Assembly (NCBI GenBank): GCA_003567725.1
Contig: PWYU01000101.1
Coordinates: 1-41,090 of the forward strand
From: Syntrophomonadaceae bacterium
Lineage (GTDB): Bacteria > Bacillota > Dethiobacteria > DTU022
Length of the DNA stretch: 41,090 nt
Direction: 5' to 3'
Part shown: positions 16,986-23,972 of the stretch, piece by piece
Position numbering within the stretch: the stretch's first letter is position 1
Layout of the letters: each line of letters starts with the position of its first letter
Position numbers and translations under genes: made by a program
Notes under the pieces: generated by a model
Told to the model about the DNA's origin: nothing
Database searches by the model: none
What the model saw: the letters and a program-made list of their open reading frames with translations, nothing else

Positions 16986-17582
16986 CTATTTAAACCTCTG
17001 GGGAATGCCGCAAACTACCAGCCATACTTGATCAGCAGCTTCGGCCATGACCTGGTTGGCTCGCCCTGAATAATCACGGAAAATACGGCCCAGGGGGTAA
17101 TCAGGCACCACTCCCATTCCCACTTCGTTGGTTACCACTATAAGGTCAGCAGGGCTTTTTACCGCTGCTTGGGCCAGCGTGGTTATATAAACAAGAGACT
17201 GCCGGCCGGCCTTCTCAAGCACTTTCTCATCGGCAAAAATATCTTCGCCCTGCCTGATCGCACCTTCCCGGTCCAGTTCCGATAAAATCAGGTTACTCAC
17301 CAGCAGGGTCAGGCAGTCAATTAAGAGCAGTCTGCCCGGCTGCGCTTCTTTTTCCAAAATCAGATGGGGTTGCTCCGGCTCTTCCACTGTCCTGAAATTG
17401 GCGGGACGCCTTTTTTTATGGGTGGCAACCCGCTCCTTCATCTCTTCATCTTCCACCCTGGCCGTAGCCAGGTATATTAACTCTTTACCGCTCTGCAAGG
17501 CAAGTTTTTCCGCAAAAGTACTTTTTCCACTACGGGCGCCCCCGGTAATTAAAACCAGGGAGCCTGTTTCGTGTTCACTCAT
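16986..17582 (-). CDS. cobU: Adenosylcobinamide kinase / adenosylcobinamide-phosphate guanylyltransferase
   Basis: A 198-residue bifunctional enzyme that phosphorylates adenosylcobinamide and then adds GMP. The P-loop GGARSGKS (14-21) and the THKKRRP segment with H55, at the position of the guanylylated histidine of Salmonella CobU, are clear, as are LLIDCLTLLVSNL and VTNEVGMGVVP. The C-terminal DYSGRANQVMAEAADQVWLVVCGIP is also standard. Its ATG lies within the end of btuD (8-base overlap), so translation is probably coupled. Confidence 0.95.
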   Translation of the reverse strand: MSEHETGSLVLITGGARSGKSTFAEKLALQSGKELIYLATARVEDEEMKERVATHKKRRPANFRTVEEPEQPHLILEKEAQPGRLLLIDCLTLLVSNLILSELDREGAIRQGEDIFADEKVLEKAGRQSLVYITTLAQAAVKSPADLIVVTNEVGMGVVPDYPLGRIFRDYSGRANQVMAEAADQVWLVVCGIPQRFK

Positions 17583-18849
17583 TTTTTTCTCCTTTACCAG
17601 GGCAGATCACTGCCTGCAGATCATCTGTAGCCTGTAAAACTTTTGCTCCCTTTTGAACCAGGTTTTCTAGAAGCGCCCTGGCCTTTCCGCTGTAATCACG
17701 CCTCTCAACGCCCTCCAGGTCAATGATATAAACCGGCTTACCTTCATCAAGGGCCGTTTCAACTTCTTCAAAAACTGCCAGGTTGCCCTCGCCAAAGGGA
17801 ATGGGTGGAACCACTACCAGATCAGCATCACGCAGTAATTGAAGATGTTCCTCTTTATGGGTGCCGTTCATACTTGTAAAGGGAGGGACAATTACCACCG
17901 GCAGGCTGTGGAAATGTGCAAAACGGCAGCCGCTATCCTGGGCCGAAACCGGGCCGACAGAAAGTCTGCATCCAAACTGGTTGAGGGACTCAAGAGCGGG
18001 AAGAGCTTCCTCTCCGCCACCGAGAACATGGACCGCCGGGCCGCTGTTATGATTTTCATCCGGGCTGCGCCCTCTGGCTACGCTAATCTGCAAAACCCCA
18101 TGCAGGGGATGGCGGTATGTGGTGGCCGGCACCCCGTAAGATTTCTTAATATTTTCCGGCGTAATAACTTCTTCTGCCCTGCCGGCAGCCATAACCCTGC
18201 CCCCGGAAAGCAAAATAAAGCGGTTAAAATGGTGCACCGCAAGGTTGATATCATGAATGGCAGCAATCACTGTAACCTCTTGTTCGCGGTTAAGGCGGGC
18301 AGCCAGTTCCAGGAGCATGGACTGATAACCGATATCGAGATTGGCTGTAGGTTCGTCTAAGAGCAGCACCTCCGGCTGCTGGCAAATCGCCCGGGCCATG
18401 ATTACTCTTTGTTTTTCTCCGCCACTCAGGGAAGCGATGGAACGTTCGGCCAGGTGAGAAACACCGGTCATTTCCATGGAACGGCGGACGATTTCATGGT
18501 CTTTCTGATCTTCTTTCTTAAACCGGTTCAAATAAGGAAACCGGCCCATCATTACTATATCTTCAACTGTAAAATCAAAATCGGCAGTTGTTTCCTGGGG
18601 CACCACTGCCATCTTGCGGGCCGCTTCCTTGCTGTCAAAGTGATGCAATTCTTCACCGTCTAAGAGAATTGAACCTGCACTGGGTTTTAAAATACGGCTG
18701 ACACAGCGCAGCAGGGTTGATTTGCCGGCCCCATTAGCGCCAAGCAGCGCCACCAGGTCGCCGCGATCCACGTTAAAAGTGGTATCTTCTAAAATCGGTT
18801 GAGCATCATAGGCCAGCTTCAGCCCGTGCACCTGAATGTTAATTCCCAC
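17575..18849 (-). CDS. btuD: Cobalamin/Fe-siderophore-type ABC transporter ATP-binding protein with extra C-terminal domain
   Basis: Residues 1-260 form an ABC ATPase of the FecE/BtuD type: Walker A GANGAGKST (37-45), signature LSGGEKQR (141-148), Walker B VLLLDEPTANLD (161-172), switch histidine in AAIHDINLA. It energises the B12 importer with btuC and btuF. Residues of about 272-416 form a second domain, beginning VHVLGGGEEALPALESL and containing DADLVVVPPIPFGEGNL and KPVYIID, which suggests a Rossmann-like alpha/beta fold. This extension about doubles the usual BtuD length of about 250. Similar extensions occur on some clostridial FecE-type ATPases as far as I recall; the role is unknown. 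The start is GTG with GGGAGG upstream, inside the btuC end. Confidence 0.9.
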   Translation of the reverse strand: MGINIQVHGLKLAYDAQPILEDTTFNVDRGDLVALLGANGAGKSTLLRCVSRILKPSAGSILLDGEELHHFDSKEAARKMAVVPQETTADFDFTVEDIVMMGRFPYLNRFKKEDQKDHEIVRRSMEMTGVSHLAERSIASLSGGEKQRVIMARAICQQPEVLLLDEPTANLDIGYQSMLLELAARLNREQEVTVIAAIHDINLAVHHFNRFILLSGGRVMAAGRAEEVITPENIKKSYGVPATTYRHPLHGVLQISVARGRSPDENHNSGPAVHVLGGGEEALPALESLNQFGCRLSVGPVSAQDSGCRFAHFHSLPVVIVPPFTSMNGTHKEEHLQLLRDADLVVVPPIPFGEGNLAVFEEVETALDEGKPVYIIDLEGVERRDYSGKARALLENLVQKGAKVLQATDDLQAVICPGKGEKNE

Positions 18850-18855
18850 AGCAGA

Positions 18856-19881
18856 TTATCCTCCCCCGCCAAAATAACGCAATTTTTTGCGTTTTTTCAG
18901 TAAATAAACAAACATGGGAGCCCCGATCAGGGCAGTGATGATCCCAACAGGCAGTTCGGATGGAGCAATGACCACCCTGGCCAGGGTGTCGGTAGCAATC
19001 AACAGCGCGCCTCCGAGCAAAGCTGCCGCCGGCATCAGGAAGCGGTGATCCGGGCCGGCCACCAGGCGGATAAAATGGGGCACCACCAGGCCTACAAAAC
19101 CGATGATACCGCTGGTGGAAACCGCCGCCGCCACGAGCAGCGATGAGCCGGCCAGTAATATTTTTTTAACCCGCTCGGTATTAACCCCCAGGTTGCTGGC
19201 CGTCTCCTCTCCGAGCAGCATGGCATTTAATTCTCGAGAATAAATACTGACACATATAAATCCAACCAGGGCATAAGGCACCATCACCCTGACCTGATGC
19301 CAGGTTGCTCCACCCAGGCCGCCCATCATCCAAAACACGACCATGTGCAGTTTTTCGCCGGCAAAGTAAGTAAGCAGCGAAACCAGGGCAGATAGAAAAG
19401 CGCTGACGGCGATACCTGCCAGAAGCAGGGTCATCACCGGAACAGCCCTGCCAACCCGGGCCATGCTGTAAACTACCATGATGGTGGTGATACCGCCAGC
19501 AAAAGCAAACAGCGGGACCGCCCCGAAACCGCCTACAGCCAGGCTGAAACCGCTGAGCATGGCAAAAACAGCCCCCAGGGCCGCTCCCGATGATATTCCG
19601 ATTACGTAGGGATCAGCCATAGGGTTGCGAAAAAGGCCCTGAAAGACTGCTCCTGCTACTGCCAGCGAACTACCCACTGCCGCGGCCAGGAACACGCGCG
19701 GCAGGCGAATCTGAAGTAAAATATCCCTGTGCACTGCCTGGATGTCAAGATTTTCAAAAGCAACACCAAGGGGCATGGCTTCGATAAGAATTGCCAGCAC
19801 CTTTCGCCACTCGATGGAAACCGAACCCCAGACCATGGCATTGAGAGCAGCAACACCCAGCAGGATCACTAATCCTGTCAT
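18856..19881 (-). CDS. btuC: Cobalamin ABC transporter permease (FecCD family)
   Basis: A 341-residue permease with the many hydrophobic segments of the FecCD/BtuC family. Conserved parts are IRLPRVFLAAAVGSSLAVAG, FRNPMADPYVIGISSGAALG and, near the end, GFVGLVVPHFIRLVAGPDHR, followed by a cytoplasmic KKRKKLR tail. It forms the dimeric channel for corrinoids carried by BtuF. The start is ATG at 19881 with CGGAG ten bases before; the frame is open a little further upstream but has no ATG. btuD follows after six bases. A heme or siderophore permease would look similar; the riboswitch and cob genes decide for corrinoids. Confidence 0.9.
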   Translation of the reverse strand: MTGLVILLGVAALNAMVWGSVSIEWRKVLAILIEAMPLGVAFENLDIQAVHRDILLQIRLPRVFLAAAVGSSLAVAGAVFQGLFRNPMADPYVIGISSGAALGAVFAMLSGFSLAVGGFGAVPLFAFAGGITTIMVVYSMARVGRAVPVMTLLLAGIAVSAFLSALVSLLTYFAGEKLHMVVFWMMGGLGGATWHQVRVMVPYALVGFICVSIYSRELNAMLLGEETASNLGVNTERVKKILLAGSSLLVAAAVSTSGIIGFVGLVVPHFIRLVAGPDHRFLMPAAALLGGALLIATDTLARVVIAPSELPVGIITALIGAPMFVYLLKKRKKLRYFGGGG

Positions 19882-19977
19882 CAGTATTTTTCTCCGGGGA
19901 TTGGTTCCCTCTTTACCCTGGTCAGATCTTATAGTATGCTTTATCGTCTTAATTTACCTCGCTTGATTTTAAATCAA

Positions 19978-20892
19978 TTATTCCGCAAATATATCTGGAT
20001 AGAAAAGTGCGGCCGCTTCTTCAATCGCTTCTACTATACGCGGCCCCGGACGGGCAAAAATATCGTCAGAAATAGCGTGAATGTTTTCATTTTCCACTGC
20101 AGGCACACTTTCCCACCCCGGCCTGCCGGACATTTCATCCAGGACGGTAGCCGATGTGCCGTGATAATCGGGGAACAAAATGATATCCGGCTGCCTGTCG
20201 GCTACTTCTTCAGCGCTGATCTGCGGATAATTATCCTCTACATCAGCGAAAATATTTTCTCCACCGGCCAGGGAGATAATTTCATTGATAAAAGCTCCTT
20301 TGCCGGCACTCATCAGAGGATCGGAATAAACTTCATAAAAAACCTGGACCCTGTTTTCAGGTTCAATATCCGCTACTTTATCCTGAACCGCATCAATCCG
20401 CTCCTGCATGGAATTGATCAGTGCTGCACCTGCTTCTTCAACTCCGGTAACTTTAGCCACCAGGGTCATACTCTCAAAAAGTTCTTCCACTCTTGAAGAT
20501 TCAACTACCAGAACCGCAATCCCCATTTCTTCCAAGCGAGGCACTTCTTCATCATGGATAGTGGAAGCTAAAACCAGGTCCGGCTCAAGCTCTACAATCT
20601 TTTCGATACTCGGCGAAGCAAAACCGCCCACAATACCTTTTTCCTGTGCTTCGGGGGGATAGTTGCAGTATTCAGTAACTCCAATAATCCGCTCATCCAG
20701 CCCGAGGCCGAAACTGACTTCAGTATTGCTGGGAGAAAGAGAAATAATCCTTTCCGGGACTCCTTTAATAGTTACTTCCCGGCCCATTTGATCAGTTACT
20801 ACATCACCTGCTTCCTCGGGTTGCTCGCAACCGATTGCAAAAATAAACGATAATGTAAGTAATAGCACCATGAATAATAGGCTTTTTTTCAA
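19978..20892 (-). CDS. btuF: Corrinoid ABC transporter substrate-binding lipoprotein
   Basis: A 304-residue extracellular lipoprotein. The signal segment ends in the lipobox AIGC, making C22 the anchored residue. The mature part is the Fe/B12-type periplasmic-binding fold: DQMGREVTIKGVPERIISLSPSNTEVSFGLG, then VTEYCNYPPEAQ and LEPDLVLAS, with a long linking helix in the middle. It binds cobalamin or other corrinoids and hands them to BtuC. The start is TTG with AAAGGAGAG nine bases upstream. It is the first gene after the cobalamin riboswitch and attenuator, so its expression should fall when B12 is plentiful. Confidence 0.9.
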   Translation of the reverse strand: MKKSLLFMVLLLTLSFIFAIGCEQPEEAGDVVTDQMGREVTIKGVPERIISLSPSNTEVSFGLGLDERIIGVTEYCNYPPEAQEKGIVGGFASPSIEKIVELEPDLVLASTIHDEEVPRLEEMGIAVLVVESSRVEELFESMTLVAKVTGVEEAGAALINSMQERIDAVQDKVADIEPENRVQVFYEVYSDPLMSAGKGAFINEIISLAGGENIFADVEDNYPQISAEEVADRQPDIILFPDYHGTSATVLDEMSGRPGWESVPAVENENIHAISDDIFARPGPRIVEAIEEAAALFYPDIFAE

Positions 20893-20964
20893 TTCTATTC
20901 TCTCCTTTTTTTCTATAATTGCACTAACTGGTTTCCCTTGGTTGAAAAGTTAAAATGGGCCTTT

Positions 20965-20991
20965 AAAACAAAAAACCACGGTAAAACGTGG
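20965..20991 (-). terminator. Attenuator terminator of the cobalamin riboswitch
   Basis: On the minus strand CCACG, six loop bases and CGTGG are followed by TTTTTTGTTTT (complement of 20966-20991). It lies between the riboswitch and btuF, as expected for transcriptional attenuation by B12. Confidence 0.8.
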
Positions 20992-21035
20992 CCTTTACAC
21001 CCGCTTTACCCTTTCACCCGAAGGGGTTCAGCGTG

Positions 21036-21190
21036 CTCTCAGGCAGGTCTCCTGGCTCGTGTTCACTGTGCTTCTCTGCCTTCCCGGTTTAAAAACCAGT
21101 GGCTGAAAGAGAAACACCTCCCACTTACAGTGGCGGGACCGCGCCGGTTTTTCACCGGCTTCCCTTTTTAAGTCTTTTGACACCTGATAA
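21036..21190 (-). ncRNA. Cobalamin (AdoCbl) riboswitch
   Basis: Read on the minus strand, the segment has the conserved core of cobalamin riboswitches: AAAGGGAAGCCGGTG, a closing AACCGGCGCGGTCCCGCC and ACTGTAAG, then GCCACTGG with GGGAAGGC, and the B12 box GCCAGGAGACCTGCC (complement of 21042-21056). The P1 stem can form from TCAGG (complement of 21183-21187) and CCTGA (complement of 21039-21043). Binding of adenosylcobalamin should favour the downstream terminator and shut off the whole btuF-to-dph6-like operon. Confidence 0.95.
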
Positions 21191-21217
21191 ACCTTTATTA
21201 AATTATCAATCGCTGCT

Positions 21218-21246
21218 ATTATAGCATTACCCCCGGTGCTTGTCCA
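21218..21246 (-). promoter_or_regulatory. Promoter of the B12 operon
   Basis: On the minus strand TGGACA (complement of 21241-21246), 17 bases and TATAAT (complement of 21218-21223) form a near-consensus sigma-A promoter, with an extended TG before the -10 box. Transcription would start near 21211, some 20 bases before the riboswitch. The -35 box lies inside the 3' end of rarD. Confidence 0.75.
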
Positions 21247-22186
21247 TTGCCTGCAGTGGAGTTTCAACCAGATCTTTTTGCATAAAGCAGGGATCATTTA
21301 AAACTCCAATGTTAGCGAAGGTAAAGATAATTAAAGCCGCCCAGATAAAGCAGAAGCTGATTAAATGGGTGGTGGAAAAATATTCCCTAAAGACAAAGAT
21401 ACCCAGAAGCAAATTGATAGTAGGGGCAATGTACTGCAGAAATCCCATCATGGAAAAAGTAGTCTTTTCTATCCCCCGGGCATAAAACAACAGCGGTATA
21501 GCAGTAACAACTCCTGTCCCGGCCAGAATAACTGACGTATGCAGGGGCAATGAACCAAGGGCGCCTGACCCCGAGCGCTCCAGGGTGACAATATAAAACA
21601 AAGCGACAGGCATAACGATTAAGGTTTCCAGCACCAATCCGGAAACCGGGTCTATTTTAATTATTTTCTTGATTAAACCGTAAGCAGCAAAAGTACCGGC
21701 TAAAAGAAGGGCAATCCAGGGTATTCTGCCGTACTGCAGCGTGATCAGCATTACTCCTGTGGTCGCCAGAATAAGGGCAGTGAGCTGCCAGCGGCCAAGC
21801 CTTTCTCTGAAGACGGTTACACCAAGCAAAACCACAACCAGGGGATTAATATAATAACCCATGCTTGCTTCAATCACAAAGCCGTTGTTAACTGCATAAA
21901 TATAGGTATACCAGTTCAGGCTGATAATAAAACCGCAGCTGAATATCAAGATTAGCTTTTTTTTATCGGTGAAGGAAGCAGAGAACTTTTTCCAGCCGCC
22001 GGTCAGGATTACTGCCAGGGCGACAACCACAAAGGACCAGAAAACCCGGTGAGCCAGGATCTCTATGGCCGGTACAGCTTTTAAAAGCTTCCAGTAAAGC
22101 GGGAGCAGTCCCCATAAGACAAAGGCGAAGAAACCGTAAAAAACCCCCGCCATGTTCTCATCAGTTTTAAACACCGGTTTATTCAT
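21227..22186 (-). CDS. rarD: RarD-type EamA transporter
   Basis: A 319-residue membrane protein with about ten hydrophobic segments. The first part reads GFFAFVLWGLLPLYWKLL, then EILAHRVFWSF and SLNWYTYIYAVNNG, and YINPLVVVLLGV, all hallmarks of RarD rather than of general EamA exporters. RarD was named for chloramphenicol sensitivity; its physiological substrate is not settled. It starts at ATG 22186, where no strong ribosome binding site is visible; a second ATG lies eleven codons on. It points toward the B12 operon, whose -35 box is in its last codons. Its terminator was not found, so some read-through into the riboswitch is possible. Confidence 0.88.
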   Translation of the reverse strand: MNKPVFKTDENMAGVFYGFFAFVLWGLLPLYWKLLKAVPAIEILAHRVFWSFVVVALAVILTGGWKKFSASFTDKKKLILIFSCGFIISLNWYTYIYAVNNGFVIEASMGYYINPLVVVLLGVTVFRERLGRWQLTALILATTGVMLITLQYGRIPWIALLLAGTFAAYGLIKKIIKIDPVSGLVLETLIVMPVALFYIVTLERSGSGALGSLPLHTSVILAGTGVVTAIPLLFYARGIEKTTFSMMGFLQYIAPTINLLLGIFVFREYFSTTHLISFCFIWAALIIFTFANIGVLNDPCFMQKDLVETPLQAMDKHRG

Positions 22187-22245
22187 GATAACTACAGCTT
22201 ATAATTTAAAGCGCCAGCTGACAAGGGTTAAAAAAGAAAACCTCT

Positions 22246-22656
22246 TTACTTTTCGTCTTTGCCGGCACATTCCGGGCATTCATTAATATTTAGACCATGC
22301 TTTTCGTTACTTAAATTCTCCTGTTTAACCCGCCGTCTTCGGCAACGTGGACAAATCAGTTCGCCTTCCAGGGCAAAAGGCCCGCCATGAACTCTTATCG
22401 CCTTTCCTTCAATTAAAGAAAGAGCAATCTTTTCCCGGGCAGAAACCAGGATGCGCTGCAGAGTACTTTGAGCAACATCCATCCGGTCGGCACATTCCTG
22501 CTGTTCCAGCTTTTCAAGATCCTTTAACCTGATTGCTTCCATTTCGTCTACGGTCAGAACTACTTCATCAAGCAACGGCATTGGAATACCGGTGGGTTTA
22601 AAATAAGTGTACCGAGGCATTGCACTGACCCGGCGCGGTTTATATGGTCGTGGCAT
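22246..22656 (-). CDS. UPF0251 (DUF134) DNA-binding protein
   Basis: A 136-residue protein of the UPF0251 family. It begins MPRPYKPRRVSAMPRY, continues with a conserved LTVDEMEAIRLKDLE, and has a sigma-70 region 4-like helix-turn-helix in QQECADRMDVAQSTLQRILV. The C-terminus carries CPRC and CPEC pairs, probably a zinc ribbon. Such genes are usually found beside NifX-like and MinD-like proteins, as here: two NifX-like genes and a MinD relic lie just upstream on the same strand. It may regulate that cluster. The ATG at 22656 has AGGGGA nine bases before it. Confidence 0.9.
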   Translation of the reverse strand: MPRPYKPRRVSAMPRYTYFKPTGIPMPLLDEVVLTVDEMEAIRLKDLEKLEQQECADRMDVAQSTLQRILVSAREKIALSLIEGKAIRVHGGPFALEGELICPRCRRRRVKQENLSNEKHGLNINECPECAGKDEK

Positions 22657-22725
22657 AACACTTTTTCCCCTAATCTTATTAATTTAGTTGCATTTCATTT
22701 TAGCAAATAGTCAACAATAAGACAA

Positions 22726-22980
22726 CTAGCTGAGATTAAGGTTTGTTATAAAATTATCCCAGACCCTGCCGATTATTCCTTTCAGCTTTCCATTACCATA
22801 CACTGTAACCGGCAAGCCATGCACCAGGGCCTCAGAAAAGACCCGGTCAAATGGAATCCTGCCCGTCATAACCAGCCCCTCTTTAAGACAGTAATCTTCA
22901 ATCTGGCTAGATTGCTCTAGACCCAGGTCAAAGCGGTTAATGCAAACCCCGGTTCTAACATTAAAATGCCGACAAACAGC
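22726..22980 (-). pseudogene. Relic of a MinD/ParA-type ATPase gene (C-terminal part)
   Basis: Between the UPF0251 gene and the NifX-like genes the complement reads, without a start codon, VCRHFNVRTGVCINRFDLG, then EQSSQIEDYCLKEGLVMTG, RIPFDRVFSEALVHGLPVT and a tail to a TAG at 22726-22728. This is the C-terminal third of the MinD-type ATPases normally encoded with NifX-like proteins. Upstream of the first codon the frame hits several stops, and P-loop and Fe-S parts are gone; a repeat copy lies just there (23018-23047). Another frame upstream (KLVGKIIRKSL) may be a frame-shifted scrap of the same gene. No function is expected. Confidence 0.7.
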
Positions 22981-23017
22981 TGGCCATTACCATCACCCTC
23001 CTTAGTAATCTGTTCCT

Positions 23018-23047
23018 GCTCAGCCACTACCAGGCTGTTAATCAAAC
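23018..23047. repeat. Short copy of the CTGCTCAGCC repeat end beside the MinD relic
   Basis: CTGCTCAGCCACTACCAGG followed by CTGTTAATC matches the left end of the repeats at 12352, 28781 and 31513. The matching right end was not found here. It marks the broken edge of the MinD-type relic. Confidence 0.6.
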
Positions 23048-23102
23048 TCTTACGTATAATTTTTCCCACCAGTTTATTACCTGAATAATAAACTGCACCT
23101 GT

Positions 23103-23456
23103 TTACTCGCAGTTGTGAACACCTGAGCTGTGATCGCAACTGCTGGGCCCGGGTTGCAAATTGCCTGAAATATAGTCCTTGATTGCTTCATCAATAGGGC
23201 CCTGGATGCCTGTACAGGTTTCAATTCCTTTCTCGGCGAACAGGGTTTGAGCCCGCGAACCCATACCCCCGGCGATGATACATTGAACTCCCAGATCAGC
23301 CAGGTAGGGGGGCAAAAATCCGGGCTCATGGCCGGGATTGGCAATTTCTTTTTTCCAGGCAATCCCGCCATTTTCAATTTCAAACAGAACATATCCGGGG
23401 CAGCGTCCAAAATGCCCGGCAACCAGCCCATTTTCCGATGCAATTGCGACAATCAT
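23103..23456 (-). CDS. NifX-like (dinitrogenase Fe-Mo cofactor family) protein with Cys/His tail
   Basis: A 117-residue protein of the NifX/NafY/NifB C-terminal family: MIVAIASENGLVAGHFGRCPGY at the start, then CIIAGGMGSRAQTLF and a conserved helix DEAIKDYISG. In non-nitrogen-fixing anaerobes these proteins are thought to handle iron-sulfur or metal clusters. The C-terminus CDHSSGVHNCE is rich in cysteine and histidine and could bind metal. The start is ATG with GGAGGTG at ideal spacing, 18 bases after the first NifX-like gene. No nif structural genes are in the window. Confidence 0.88.
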   Translation of the reverse strand: MIVAIASENGLVAGHFGRCPGYVLFEIENGGIAWKKEIANPGHEPGFLPPYLADLGVQCIIAGGMGSRAQTLFAEKGIETCTGIQGPIDEAIKDYISGNLQPGPSSCDHSSGVHNCE

Positions 23457-23474
23457 GGCTTCACCTCCAGATTA

Positions 23475-23858
23475 TTACTGCTTTTCAGGTTTTTTAAAGC
23501 CGGAATGTTCAAGAATAGTAGCCCCTGAAACAGTTTGTAAACTATTTGCCTTGAATTTTTGGATTGCATCACCCACCGTGCCTTCCATACCGCTATAGAT
23601 CATAATTCCTGCTGCGCTAAGAGCTTGCTCCGCTTTCGGCCCCACATTTCCGGTAATTACCGCATCCACTTCATGATCAGACAACAGCTGAGCGCTTTGC
23701 GGACCCGCTCCTCCTGGAGAATCAGCATTATCAATGCGAATTGTCTGCAGGACATTCTGCTTTTCCGGATCCACCAGCACAAAATAAGGGCAGCGACCAA
23801 AGCGCTGATCGGTTTTGGCATTAAGCCCTTCACCCTGAGCACACACTGCTAATTTCAT
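23475..23858 (-). CDS. NifX-like (dinitrogenase Fe-Mo cofactor family) protein
   Basis: A 127-residue paralogue of the following gene, with KLAVCAQGEGLNAKTDQRFGRC near the N-terminus, VDAVITGNVGPKAEQAL in the middle and GTVGDAIQKFKANSL late. A longer frame from 23897 exists, but the ATG at 23858 has AGGAGGTG eight bases before it and gives the family's normal start; the longer form would begin inside the promoter. It is the first gene of the leftward unit ending with the UPF0251 regulator. It is probably a carrier of a metal cluster, inferred from the family. Confidence 0.88.
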   Translation of the reverse strand: MKLAVCAQGEGLNAKTDQRFGRCPYFVLVDPEKQNVLQTIRIDNADSPGGAGPQSAQLLSDHEVDAVITGNVGPKAEQALSAAGIMIYSGMEGTVGDAIQKFKANSLQTVSGATILEHSGFKKPEKQ

Positions 23859-23882
23859 CTTTACCACCTCCTTCCTACTAAA

Positions 23883-23930
23883 TGGGTATATATCCATTAT
23901 AATTATAACTCATTATTGGGTATACATCAA
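23883..23930. promoter_or_regulatory. Divergent control region with promoter and two 12-bp direct repeats
   Basis: On the minus strand TTGATG (complement of 23925-23930), 17 bases and TATAAT (complement of 23902-23907) form a good promoter for the NifX-like operon. TGGGTATATATC (23883-23894) and TGGGTATACATC (23917-23928) are direct repeats with one difference and starts 34 bases apart, about three helical turns. One covers the likely start point, the other the -35 box. This is the geometry of a repressor site. The adjacent radical SAM gene could be under the same control. Confidence 0.6.
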
Positions 23931-23972
23931 TAACTACTTTTTGGTATGATTAAAGCAGCAGGAGGCGAAATG

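Noticed and set aside
23042-23452. Minus-strand frame of 136 codons overlapping a NifX-like gene
   Set aside because: It is an out-of-frame shadow of the NifX-like gene at 23103-23456, which has the family motifs and a strong ribosome binding site.
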